Shown in pieces: positions 23,765-31,403 of a stretch of 33,999 nt of DNA. Where the stretch lies: positions 1 to 33,999 of the forward strand of contig JAFAEO010000041.1 of NCBI GenBank assembly GCA_023423975.1, in the 5' to 3' direction. This DNA is from Pseudomonadota bacterium (GTDB lineage Bacteria > Pseudomonadota > Gammaproteobacteria > Burkholderiales > Burkholderiaceae_B). The position numbers were made by a program, and so were the translations under genes. The notes under the pieces are model-generated. The model was not told the DNA's origin. It worked only from the letters and a program-made list of their open reading frames with translations, and did no database searches. Numbering within the stretch: position 1 is the first letter of the stretch; each line of letters begins with the position of its first letter.

Positions 23765-23893
23765 CCACCCCGTTTCGCAACGCTCCGCATGTGATGGCCG
23801 ACCGCCAGCCGGATTGTCCTTTATTTGCCGCCTGCGGCTGCCTGCCACCGAAAGTAATGGCCGCAACATTGCCGCCACCGGCGACATCGCACA

Positions 23894-24268
23894 TCAAACG
23901 GTCAAGTGTTCGTCGGGATGCAGCTTGACCAGTCGAATCGGCCGCGCCAGCAACTTGCTGAACCATGCATCAGCCAACTGCCCCTCGCTGACCACGCGCA
24001 AGGCACGCCCCTCAAGCTGCGCCTCTTCAAACGCCTCTTCATCATCCTCCAGCACATCAACTGGAATATCCAGCCGCAGCATCCCTGGCGCGCGAATAAC
24101 CAGGTAATCGAAGCGGATAGAAAGTTCGATTTGTTGCAATGCCGGATCGTCCCGGTCAAGCGCCCGCGACTGCTCATCAACCAGCAGCCAGCGCAGTTGC
24201 GCTGCGGGCTTGACCTGCCCCGCAATGGGCGGGCATTGATAAATAGGCTGAAAATCGGATGTTGTCAT
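23894..24268 (-). CDS. Small protein resembling the MOSC N-terminal beta-barrel domain
   Basis: A 124-residue soluble, acidic protein. The pattern YQCPPIAGQ near the start, LRWLLVDEQSRAL (25-37), a repeated strand pattern up to LRLDIPVDVLEDD, and DAWFSKLLARPIRLVKL near the end resemble the N-terminal barrel of MOSC proteins (molybdenum cofactor sulfurase-related), including the 'W-x-S-x-x-L' segment near the barrel end. The catalytic MOSC domain that normally follows is absent: the frame stops at 23894 and no continuation is visible downstream. It lies alone, convergent with fdx and downstream of asmA, from which a terminator separates it. No ribosome binding site is obvious. The function is unknown and the family match was made by eye. 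Confidence 0.6.
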   Translation of the reverse strand: MTTSDFQPIYQCPPIAGQVKPAAQLRWLLVDEQSRALDRDDPALQQIELSIRFDYLVIRAPGMLRLDIPVDVLEDDEEAFEEAQLEGRALRVVSEGQLADAWFSKLLARPIRLVKLHPDEHLTV

Positions 24269-24317
24269 AATGCAGAATCGAAAAGGGAAAAGGCCCGCTT
24301 AAACAGGGGCGTATAGG

Positions 24318-24339
24318 AAAAACCTGCCTATTTGGCAGG
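24318..24339 (-). terminator. Rho-independent terminator overlapping the asmA stop codon
   Basis: On the minus strand CCTGCC-AAATA-GGCAGG is followed by TTTTT. The TAG stop of asmA (24328-24330) lies at the loop/stem border, so the coding sequence runs into the terminator. Confidence 0.75.
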
Positions 24340-27066
24340 AGCAGGCGTGGACTCGGCTGGTGTTACCGGCGCAGCAGTTGCCGGTTTATCACCTGCCGGC
24401 GATTTATCGCCTGACGCTGGTGTGTCGGGCCCGGTCTGGCCTGCGGGCGCAGACTGCGCGGGCGGCGGATTACTACCGTCTGCTCCCGCGTCGGGCTGGG
24501 CCGGTGCTGTCGCCGGTGCCGGCTGGCCCTCTGCCGCTGTGCCAGGCTGTGCCTGAGGCTCGGGCCCTTCGGCCTTTTGTGCAGCAGCCTGCTCGGCGGC
24601 CTGCTTTTGCGCCTGTGCTTCTTTGTTCTTACGCTGCTTGACGAACTGACCCAGCGGAGAATTATTCAAGCGCTGCCATTTGACCTTCAATTGCGCACCC
24701 TCAGGCGATCCGGTCAACTCGAATGGCAAAGTTACCTGTTTGATGCTCACGCGCAACCCATCCTGATTCAGCGTGACCGGCTGGCGCGTAACAAATTTGC
24801 CAGGGAAGGAAAACTGGTTATTGATCAGGTTATACACCGCCAGATTATCGTCGGCCTGAATCAGCAACGGATCGGTCAGCAGACTGAAATGCGTAAAATG
24901 CACTTCGCCTTTATCAAGTACCAGTTTGGTTTTCAGGGTTTCATACGGGGTTTTGGCCGCCGGATCAAACTTCCAGGCGCCGGCCTGTTCAATGTTGTTG
25001 GCATACGCAGCAGGATCGGCAAGCACCGGCACCAGGTCAAAGCCGCTGATCGCGCCGTCGCGGGCCTCGCCTTCGAGTGAGCCGGTGGCGTTACTCAGCC
25101 AATTGGCGCCTTCAGGCGCATTTCTGGATGCAAAGACCAGCGAGAAGGTACCCGTCCCCGTCATGACCGGATTCATGCCCAGCCCCTTGAGCAGCGGCTC
25201 AATGGATACGTCCTGGAAATTGAGTTTGGTCGTGACTTCGTCGTCCTTCATATTAATCAAGGCATCGCCCTGCACCTGTCCGTCAAAAATACTCGACTTG
25301 ATATCAGTGATACCCAACTGGTCTTTGGTGAAATTTAAGGCCGCCGTCACATCGTTATACACCACACCATGATAGGTAATTTGCTTGAGGCTGGCCGAGC
25401 CGGACCCGATGAGCGAGCCCATCAGGTCGCTGACCAGGTTGCGCACCGCAGTAGTGGTGGGCTTGGACTCGGCCTGCTTGGGCGCAGCGGGCGCCTTGGC
25501 GTTGCCGGCAGCGGGTGCGGCGGCTGCATCACCCGACACGTTATCGATCAGCTCATCCAGATTCACCGAATCTGCACCCACCGCAAAACGCACGTAAGGC
25601 TCATCAAATCTGGAAATATTGCCGTCAAAACTGAATTTGCCGGAGTTGATCACGGCATCGGCCTTGAAACTGGCGACACTTTTGAGGAAATCTGCGCTAA
25701 AGGTGCCGATCACCGGAATGTTCTGCTCCCGCGTTTCCACGTCCTTGAGCACCACATTGCCGCTCATGGCCGAGAGTGCAAACAGGCGCCGCGCCAGGTC
25801 CATTTTAGCTGGAGAAGAAATATTGAAATTGACCGCCCGTTTATTGCCACGGGCGTACGCGCCGTCCAGCTTGATCTGCGCCACATTCAGCGCATCAGAT
25901 GTGCCGCTGATGCCTTCCATGCGGAAATTGACGCCGAACTGTTCCTTGCCCTTGATCCGGACAGAACCGGTCAGCGGCTTGCCGCCTGCTCCGGTAGGCG
26001 AGATATCCAGCGCCGGCGAATTGAGCACCCATTCGTAGCTCTCGTCGTCTTCATCGGACGCCGTGCCCTTGACCGCGAAATTGGTCATCTGCAACAACGG
26101 CGCCGTCGAATCAAAATTCAGCTTGGGCGCAGCAAGGCTCATATCCAGGTTGCGCAACCCGGTACCCTTGGCACCCTTGCCTGAAATAGTCAGATCAATA
26201 CCCGATCCGGTAAGCGCGTGCGCAAAGCTATCGACTTCAAAATCGCCGGTCAGCGTGCCGGTTTGCACGTCTACATCGCCCACGACGCCCTTGATATTGG
26301 CTTCCAGATTACGCGCCGTATACAGTTTGGTGACCGGATCCAGCTTGACCAGGCCCTGGATATTCACGCTGGCATTGGCAACCGGTCTTGCACCTTCCAG
26401 ATTGCCCGTCACAGACACATCGAACGGCTGATCAAACGTGACCCGGCCGGTATTGACCGTCATCCGGTTCAGGCGCATATCCAGATTGTTCAGCCTGTCC
26501 TTGTAGAAGATCGCACCATTTTGTACTTCAAGCCCGGCAATATCGATTTTGAAATCGGTTTTTTTGGGCTGTGGCAAAACGCTGCTGCTCTCGGGGGCCG
26601 CGGTAGGGGCCGGACGAATCTCATCGCTTTTGAAGCGCGGATCAACCGTCTCTAAGGTGGGCGGAGTCTGAGTCAGCAGGTCTTCGAAGTTGAAATTGCC
26701 TTTTTCATCGCGCACGATCCAGCCCTTCAGACCGGACACGGCAACGTGATCGACCACCAGACGATTCGAGATGAGCGGCCAGATGGCCACGGCAAAGCGA
26801 GCGCTGTCGATAGAAGCAAACGTGGTGGTGGAATTGGGCTCGGACAGTGAAATTTTTCGAACCGATAAGCCAATACGCGGGAACAGGGACAATTCCAGGT
26901 CGCCCTCGATCACCATGGTACGGTTGTATCGTTCCTGCACAATGCTTTCGATCTTGTGTTTATAGGCGTTCGGATCGAACGTCAGTAAAAAGACGGCTGC
27001 GCCGACAAAGGCAAACAGCATCAGCACCACAAGGCCGATCAAAATTCTTTTAAGCCAGACTTTCAT
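24328..27066 (-). CDS. AsmA-family protein
   Basis: A 912-residue envelope protein. One N-terminal membrane anchor (about residues 8-30, LIGLVVLMLFAFVGAAVFLL) is followed by the AsmA beginning: FDPNAYKHKIESIVQ, the TMVIEGDLELSLFP segment and KISLSEP. The body is rich in beta strands; AsmA-like proteins form long grooved bridges that carry phospholipids between inner and outer membrane. The C-terminal AsmA domain runs to about residue 820 (ending VKWQRLNNSPLGQFV). The last 90 residues are Ala/Pro/Gln low complexity and not part of the fold. The start at 27066 gives the expected MKVWLKR signal anchor. It is probably monocistronic: a terminator overlaps its stop, and 443 bp separate it from yidB. 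Confidence 0.92.
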   Translation of the reverse strand: MKVWLKRILIGLVVLMLFAFVGAAVFLLTFDPNAYKHKIESIVQERYNRTMVIEGDLELSLFPRIGLSVRKISLSEPNSTTTFASIDSARFAVAIWPLISNRLVVDHVAVSGLKGWIVRDEKGNFNFEDLLTQTPPTLETVDPRFKSDEIRPAPTAAPESSSVLPQPKKTDFKIDIAGLEVQNGAIFYKDRLNNLDMRLNRMTVNTGRVTFDQPFDVSVTGNLEGARPVANASVNIQGLVKLDPVTKLYTARNLEANIKGVVGDVDVQTGTLTGDFEVDSFAHALTGSGIDLTISGKGAKGTGLRNLDMSLAAPKLNFDSTAPLLQMTNFAVKGTASDEDDESYEWVLNSPALDISPTGAGGKPLTGSVRIKGKEQFGVNFRMEGISGTSDALNVAQIKLDGAYARGNKRAVNFNISSPAKMDLARRLFALSAMSGNVVLKDVETREQNIPVIGTFSADFLKSVASFKADAVINSGKFSFDGNISRFDEPYVRFAVGADSVNLDELIDNVSGDAAAAPAAGNAKAPAAPKQAESKPTTTAVRNLVSDLMGSLIGSGSASLKQITYHGVVYNDVTAALNFTKDQLGITDIKSSIFDGQVQGDALINMKDDEVTTKLNFQDVSIEPLLKGLGMNPVMTGTGTFSLVFASRNAPEGANWLSNATGSLEGEARDGAISGFDLVPVLADPAAYANNIEQAGAWKFDPAAKTPYETLKTKLVLDKGEVHFTHFSLLTDPLLIQADDNLAVYNLINNQFSFPGKFVTRQPVTLNQDGLRVSIKQVTLPFELTGSPEGAQLKVKWQRLNNSPLGQFVKQRKNKEAQAQKQAAEQAAAQKAEGPEPQAQPGTAAEGQPAPATAPAQPDAGADGSNPPPAQSAPAGQTGPDTPASGDKSPAGDKPATAAPVTPAESTPAPAK

Positions 27067-27509
27067 GGGCGGCTTGATCTCTCATTCATAATAAGTGGGA
27101 ACAGCCCGCTCAAGGACCGTCTGTCATCCCGATAAACGCAGCCGACAGGAGCGACTCTGCCACGTGTGTAAAAGTGGCCATGAACGGCGAGCATGCGCGC
27201 CGGGAACGGCCAAACCACATTACCCATGCAAAGCAATATTGCCACACAAAATGCGCAACTTACCACCATCATGGCCACACTATGGATTGGCAATCGCAAT
27301 ACACAGCCGGTGACATGCCCGCATGTACATTCTTCATGCACTTCATGCAATGCATATCGCAGGCGGCGCTTCTTTTCACAAAAGAATGCACCGCCTGCCG
27401 GTTGAGCTCACAATCGTGCTGTGCCTGCCGGATCTGCCTGTCTGGATTTATCGGACTGTTATTTTGATTATGCTAACAGATATGGCATTCGAATGCAGGC
27501 AGAACAGGA
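27067..27509. other. Intergenic region yidB-asmA
   Basis: This 443 bp gap has no credible coding frame. It contains a palindrome ACATGC-CC-GCATGT (27313-27326), a perfect 9-bp tandem duplication CTTCATGCA (27332-27340 and 27341-27349) and a long hairpin at 27359-27398. A TATTAT near the asmA start on the minus strand may be a -10 element. Confidence 0.5.
27359..27398 (-). repeat. Long hairpin in yidB-asmA gap
   Basis: On the minus strand GCAGGCGGTGC pairs with GCGCCGCCTGC and the inner TTCTTTT with AAAAGAA around a GTG loop: 18 base pairs with one bulged A. The single non-Watson-Crick position is a G-U pair on the minus strand but a C-A mismatch on the plus strand. No U-run follows, so it is not a standard terminator. 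Confidence 0.7.
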
Positions 27510-28070
27510 CTATTTGAACAGTGAGGAAAGCGAATTGAGCACTTCGTTCTCGCCTCGCACCTGCCCATCAGCCGGAATCTGACCTTCCGGTGTGGATTTG
27601 TCGACCACTTGCGGCAAAATACCCGACAAAGATCCCAGAATATCATCACGGGATTGACCCGACTGCGCAGCAATCGAATCAACTGTATCAGGCCCCAGAG
27701 CAGTATCAACCTGTTGGGGCGAAATTTCGCGGTTCTCGCCCTGGTTGACCCAGGAGTTGAAAATATCGCCCAGGCCGCCTTGCTGGAATTTTTCGGCCAG
27801 ACCACCCAGACCACCTTGCTGGTTATTGATCATGGACAACACCACGGGCACCAGCGCGCTCAGGGCGCCCAGATTGATGCCATTGCCCAGGTTGCCCAAA
27901 CCCCCCAGGCCACCGAGTCCACCCATATCTTCCTGCTGCGCGGCGGGCGCCAAATCTCCCGGGGTCTGCCCGGATGCTACCTGACCGTCCTGTATTTGTT
28001 CGCTTTGAGGCTGCTCTTCAGGCTTTTTGCCACCGCCCAGTACAGCATTGACTGCATCCAGAATTCCCAT
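27510..28070 (-). CDS. YidB-family (DUF937) protein
   Basis: A 186-residue protein. A short N-terminal helix (MGILDAVNAVLGG) and a polar, Gln-rich linker are followed by a Gly-Leu repeat (GGLGGLGGLGNLGN) and the DUF937 core: LSALVPVVLSMI, the GGLGGLAEKFQQGGLGDIFNSWV block and QVDTALGPDTVDSIAAQSG, then ILPQVVDKSTPEGQIP. The last stretch is the conserved end of YidB proteins. The function is not established; the family is cytosolic or envelope-associated and some members are stress induced. The start at 28070 has AAGGAAAG upstream. It is probably monocistronic. Confidence 0.88.
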   Translation of the reverse strand: MGILDAVNAVLGGGKKPEEQPQSEQIQDGQVASGQTPGDLAPAAQQEDMGGLGGLGGLGNLGNGINLGALSALVPVVLSMINNQQGGLGGLAEKFQQGGLGDIFNSWVNQGENREISPQQVDTALGPDTVDSIAAQSGQSRDDILGSLSGILPQVVDKSTPEGQIPADGQVRGENEVLNSLSSLFK

Positions 28071-28211
28071 GATCTTTCCTTGATTGAGTAAGAAGAGGAA
28101 TTTTGACTATAACACCGGAATTGGACTGCATCGTGAATGTTATTTACCCTATAAACATTTGATACAGATGAAATTATTGTTGTTGCAAGTCAGTTCGCTG
28201 GCTCAGCCCAC

Positions 28212-28233
28212 AAAAAAAACAGCCCGCAGGCCG
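28212..28233 (-). terminator. Terminator downstream of ychF
   Basis: On the minus strand CGGCC-TGCG-GGCTG is followed by eight T. The stem includes one G-U pair. It lies about 90 bp after the ychF stop and just past the 28246-28277 hairpin. Confidence 0.75.
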
Positions 28234-28245
28234 ACCGACCGGAAA

Positions 28246-28277
28246 CAGTAAAGCCGTGAACAGGCGCGGCTTTACTG
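28246..28277 (-). repeat. Perfect 11-bp hairpin after ychF
   Basis: CAGTAAAGCCG pairs perfectly with CGGCTTTACTG around a 10-base loop. The following minus-strand bases are TTTCC, so it may be a weak first terminator or a 3' mRNA stabiliser ahead of the T8 terminator. Confidence 0.75.
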
Positions 28278-28319
28278 GGTTTGGGAAAGCACAACACGCC
28301 TTCCCGGAACACGACAGAC

Positions 28320-29411
28320 TTATACGTTGAACAGGAAGTTCAGTACATCGCCGTCCTTGACGATATATTCCTTGCCCTCGGCCCGCATTTTGCCGGCTTC
28401 CTTGGCACCCTGCTCGCCTTTATGCGTAATAAAGTCCTCGTAGGCGATTGTCTGGGCGCGAATAAAGCCGCGTTCGAAGTCTGTATGGATCGCAGCGGCG
28501 GCGCGCGGAGCGGTATCGCCAACATGAATCGTCCAGGCGCGCACTTCCTTGACACCCGCGGTAAAGTAGGTTTGCAGACCCAGCAGGCGGAAAGCGGCGC
28601 GGATCACACGATTCAAGCCCGGCTCATCCATACCCATGTCGGCCAGGAATACGTTTTTGTCTTCATCGTCCAGATCGGCAATCTCGGCTTCGATTGCTGC
28701 GCATACGGCCACCACTGGCGCATTTTCTTTGGCGGCAAATTTTTGTACGGCGGTCAGATGCGGGTTGTCGGTAAAACCGTCTTCCTTCACATTGGCCACG
28801 TACATGGCAGGCTTGGCTGTAATGAAACAGTAGGGCTTGATCAGATCCAGGTCATCTTTATCCAGATTCATGGAGCGGATGGAGCGAGCCTCGTTAAGAA
28901 CGGCAATAATCTTTTCCAGCAGGCCAGCCAGGCGCTGCGCTTCCTTGTCGCCAGCGCGACCAGTCTTCTGGGCGCGCAACAACGCCTTTTCGGCAGTGCC
29001 CATATCGGCCAGCGCCAGCTCGGTATTGATCACTTCGATATCGGAAATCGGGTTGACCTGACCGGCCACGTGAATCACGTTTTCGTCTTCAAAGCAGCGC
29101 ACAACATGGACCGTCGCATCGGTCTCACGGATGTTGGCCAGAAACTGATTGCCCAGGCCCTCGCCCTTGGAGGCGCCCGCCACCAGACCGGCAATGTCCA
29201 CAAACTCGACGGTGGCCGGCAGAATGCGCTCAGGCTTGACCACTTCGGCCAGTTTATTCAGGCGCTCATCGGGTACTTCCACGATCCCTACATTGGGTTC
29301 GATGGTGCAAAACGGATAGTTTTCCGCTGCGATGCCCGCTTTAGTCAGGGCGTTAAAGAGCGTGGATTTGCCCACGTTGGGCAGTCCGACAATCCCACAT
29401 TGAAGAGCCAT
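28320..29411 (-). CDS. ychF: Ribosome-associated Obg-like ATPase YchF (OLA1)
   Basis: A 363-residue Obg-family P-loop protein that prefers ATP over GTP and associates with ribosomes and the proteasome-like machinery, affecting translation and oxidative stress response. The G1 motif GLPNVGKST is at 9-17, the switch region ENYPFCTIEPNVG follows, and DIAGLVAGASKGEGLGNQFL is the G3 block. The C-terminal TGS domain ends with GKEYIVKDGDVLNFLFNV, the family's usual end. The ATG at 29411 has AAGGAAA upstream; an earlier in-frame start is unsupported. In many betaproteobacteria ychF follows pth directly; here four other transcribed units lie between. Confidence 0.97.
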   Translation of the reverse strand: MALQCGIVGLPNVGKSTLFNALTKAGIAAENYPFCTIEPNVGIVEVPDERLNKLAEVVKPERILPATVEFVDIAGLVAGASKGEGLGNQFLANIRETDATVHVVRCFEDENVIHVAGQVNPISDIEVINTELALADMGTAEKALLRAQKTGRAGDKEAQRLAGLLEKIIAVLNEARSIRSMNLDKDDLDLIKPYCFITAKPAMYVANVKEDGFTDNPHLTAVQKFAAKENAPVVAVCAAIEAEIADLDDEDKNVFLADMGMDEPGLNRVIRAAFRLLGLQTYFTAGVKEVRAWTIHVGDTAPRAAAAIHTDFERGFIRAQTIAYEDFITHKGEQGAKEAGKMRAEGKEYIVKDGDVLNFLFNV

Positions 29412-29549
29412 TGAATTTCCTTGAATTTCGGGCACATGCGTCCTCACTGGGAGCCCGGTCTGTCCGGGTCCACGAACGCGATGTGTAATCAGTAATTGCT
29501 GTTGCAGACAAAACCGGTCAATCGGCTCACGCGACGCGAAGCGCTACGG

Positions 29550-29573
29550 GTTTTGCGCAAAACGTTGATTGTA
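29550..29573 (-). promoter_or_regulatory. Candidate ychF promoter with 14-bp palindrome
   Basis: A minus-strand -10-like TACAAT (29568-29573) is followed at once by the perfect palindrome GTTTTGCGCAAAAC (29550-29563), roughly at the transcription start. The -35 is poor. The arrangement would suit an operator; no regulator is identified. Confidence 0.35.
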
Positions 29574-29664
29574 ACCCTCTCTGACGCTCTACTTGATCGA
29601 TTGATGCCTTCAAACACAAGAATGGCCTGAGCCAGAGGCATGACAACACCCGTTGGCACAAAAC

Positions 29665-29688
29665 AAAAAGCCCTCAAATGATGAGGGC
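29665..29688 (-). terminator. Rho-independent terminator of the 6S RNA gene
   Basis: On the minus strand GCCCTCA-TCATT-TGAGGGC is followed by TTTTTG and further T-rich sequence, directly after the 6S-like RNA. Confidence 0.85.
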
Positions 29689-29690
29689 CT

Positions 29691-29900
29691 TAATTCTGTA
29701 TTAGTTAAAGATAGCCGAGCAACCTTCTTAGTCTGTATATGCAAGCCGCCTTGCATAGTGCTGTCGTCGGCGCACGAACCAAACCTGCGTTCATGCTGCT
29801 ATCATCAGGCTTACCGATTTCACCTGCTATCAGGGGATATGCTGGACCAGTGGTCGGGGTCAAATTCCAGCTTCCAAACTTCCTACAGTAATACGAACAA
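29691..29900 (-). ncRNA. ssrS: 6S RNA
   Basis: A non-coding RNA of about 200 nt that would bind sigma70 RNA polymerase as a promoter mimic in stationary phase. Minus-strand signatures match the E. coli molecule in order: a CCCCTGA block (complement near 29833-29839), GCCGACGACA (near 29760-29770), then a perfect hairpin TATGCAAG-GCGG-CTTGCATA followed by TACAG, where E. coli has GCGACGACA, a hairpin and TTACAG. A distal stem GCATGAAC/GTTCGTGC is present. The ends can pair: GTATTA (29889-29894) with TAATAC (29698-29703), flanked by TTC/GAA. A promoter with exact 17-bp spacing lies upstream and a terminator downstream, and no reading frame spans it. Ends are approximate; the primary transcript may begin near 29922. 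Confidence 0.75.
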
Positions 29901-29928
29901 TACGTTTAAAAATCAATGTTATAGGGAG

Positions 29929-29957
29929 ATTCTAGCAAAAAGCGCAAATCCGGGCAA
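29929..29957 (-). promoter_or_regulatory. Promoter of the 6S RNA gene
   Basis: Minus-strand -35 TTGCCC (29952-29957) and -10 TAGAAT (29929-29934) are separated by exactly 17 bp. Transcription would start near 29922, about 30 nt before the predicted closing stem, in keeping with 5' processing. Confidence 0.65.
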
Positions 29958-30077
29958 CAATAGAGCGACGCACTTAGCTCAGTCAAGCAGGATCAACGCG
30001 GGCATTGCATATTTACCATCTCAGGAAACTGCCCCGACGACACATTCATAGCCGCCTGAACGCACAAAGAAAGCAGC

Positions 30078-30101
30078 AAAAAGACTCCTGACGGGAGCCT
30101 T
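30078..30101 (-). terminator. Rho-independent terminator of the VOC gene
   Basis: On the minus strand AAGGCTCC pairs with GGAGTCTT (one G-U) around the loop CGTCA, followed by TTT. It lies about 45 bp after the VOC stop. Confidence 0.7.
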
Positions 30102-30143
30102 GAAATTACATTGCGGACGAGAGCATCAGACGAACGAACCGCA

Positions 30144-30542
30144 TCACTGCGGCGCATCAACCATCTGAATAATCTGGATCAAATTACCGCAGCTATCGTC
30201 AAATACGGCCATCCGGACTGGCCCTGCGTCCATGGGCTGCACCGTAAAACGCACGCCGCGCCGGGTTAACCGGTCAACCTCAGCGTCCAGATCGTCCACC
30301 TGAAAGGATGTGGCAGGGATCCCGTCCCTGACCAGGGCCGCTTTATAAGGCGCCACTGCCGGATGCGCGTCGGGTTCAAGCAGCAGCTCAATGCCATCAG
30401 GCTGCTCGCCGGGCACGACTGTCAGCCAGCGATAGTCGCCCGCGGGAACATCATGCTTTAACTGGAAACCCAGAATATTGGTGTAAAAATCCAATGCCCT
30501 GGCCTGATCATCAACAAACACACTCGTGACATAAATTCGCAT
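30144..30542 (-). CDS. VOC-family protein (glyoxalase/bleomycin resistance fold)
   Basis: A 132-residue vicinal-oxygen-chelate protein with two beta-alpha-beta-beta-beta modules. The first is IYVTSVFVDDQARALDFYTN (3-22), leading to LGFQLKHD, and the second is TSFQVDDLDAEVDRLTRRGV (78-97), ending in FDDSCGNLIQII (114-125). The C-terminal Asp-x-x-Gly-Asn pattern is typical of these proteins. Metal ligands cannot be assigned with confidence, since the usual His in the first strand is not obvious; the substrate is unknown. The start at 30542 has CAGGAG upstream. It lies alone between the 6S RNA and the CPBP gene, with its own terminator. Confidence 0.85.
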   Translation of the reverse strand: MRIYVTSVFVDDQARALDFYTNILGFQLKHDVPAGDYRWLTVVPGEQPDGIELLLEPDAHPAVAPYKAALVRDGIPATSFQVDDLDAEVDRLTRRGVRFTVQPMDAGPVRMAVFDDSCGNLIQIIQMVDAPQ

Positions 30543-30662
30543 GTGCTGCTCCTGTATATAGATCGCGATTGATTGAATACCCAGCGCTGCTGAAGGCCCG
30601 TTGCCAATGGCCAGATAACACACATGCCATGAGCACTGCGATGCCGCAGCGCCCGGCTCGCC

Positions 30663-31403
30663 CTATCTACCCTGTAACATCAGCCAGATCAGCAGCAACG
30701 GCCCGCCATTGAACATCATATGCATCAGGATGGACGTGCCGATCCCGGAGCGAACGCGCATCCAGGCCAGGACCAGCCCGGTCATCCATTGCGGCATGAC
30801 CATGACCGGATACATCCACCAGGGCGTCTCGTTCAACTTGAAGTTATTCAGATGCACAAAGGCAAAAAAAAGCACCGACAGGTGAAAGATCCAGGGAAAC
30901 CATTGTACATAAAGTTTGCGTATGCGCCATGGCAGTGCTTCGTCATGACCGGTAAAACCCCGGAACTTGAGAGCAGCAAGCAGCGCCAGCACCAGAATAA
31001 ATGCACCGGCGCTCAACCATGACGGGCCCGAGAAGACCACCATCATCATGACCGGCACTACCCAAAGAATGGCGCGGGGGTAGCGCAGGCTATAGCGAAA
31101 CAGCATTTCCTCGACCAGCGGGGCCCACAGCACCGCCATCAGCCAGGGAATATTATCCGGGTCCAGTCGGTGCTGGGCACCGCCGCTTTCTGCCGCGCTC
31201 AGGGCCAATGGCGCCAGAACGAACAGGTTCACAAACCATAACAGGGCCACCCAGGACAACATGCGGGCAAAACGGACATTCGGATACCAGTCGCGCCACC
31301 AACCCGAACCGCCGCCTCGCTGGGCGATGCGTGGGGTAAAGCGCGGCCTGCGCACAAAGCGCAGAAACACTTTGAGGTCGGCGCCGAAAGTCGTGTTGGT
31401 CAT
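30663..31403 (-). CDS. CPBP-family intramembrane metalloprotease
   Basis: A 246-residue multi-pass membrane protein of the CAAX-protease/bacteriocin-processing (Abi, CPBP) family. All three motifs are present: the double glutamate and arginine E98-E99-x3-R103 in LVEEMLFRY, F180-x3-H184 in FAFVHLNNF, and H228-x3-N232 in ILMHMMFN. These form the glutamate-histidine active site in the membrane. About six to seven hydrophobic segments can be drawn; the first 40 residues are basic and cytosolic. The start overlaps the pth stop by 4 bp (ATGA at 31400-31403), so the two are translationally coupled. The substrate is unknown; CPBP enzymes serve in bacteriocin self-immunity, lipoprotein or prenyl-protein processing. 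Confidence 0.85.
   Translation of the reverse strand: MTNTTFGADLKVFLRFVRRPRFTPRIAQRGGGSGWWRDWYPNVRFARMLSWVALLWFVNLFVLAPLALSAAESGGAQHRLDPDNIPWLMAVLWAPLVEEMLFRYSLRYPRAILWVVPVMMMVVFSGPSWLSAGAFILVLALLAALKFRGFTGHDEALPWRIRKLYVQWFPWIFHLSVLFFAFVHLNNFKLNETPWWMYPVMVMPQWMTGLVLAWMRVRSGIGTSILMHMMFNGGPLLLIWLMLQGR

Noticed and set aside
27063..27350. A 95-residue minus-strand frame in the yidB-asmA gap.
   Set aside because: Composition is Cys/Val-rich and irregular, no ribosome binding site precedes it, and its end overlaps the asmA start.
28281..29414. A 377-residue plus-strand frame opposite ychF.
   Set aside because: Antisense to intact YchF; it has no motifs and its composition is typical of a complementary-strand shadow.
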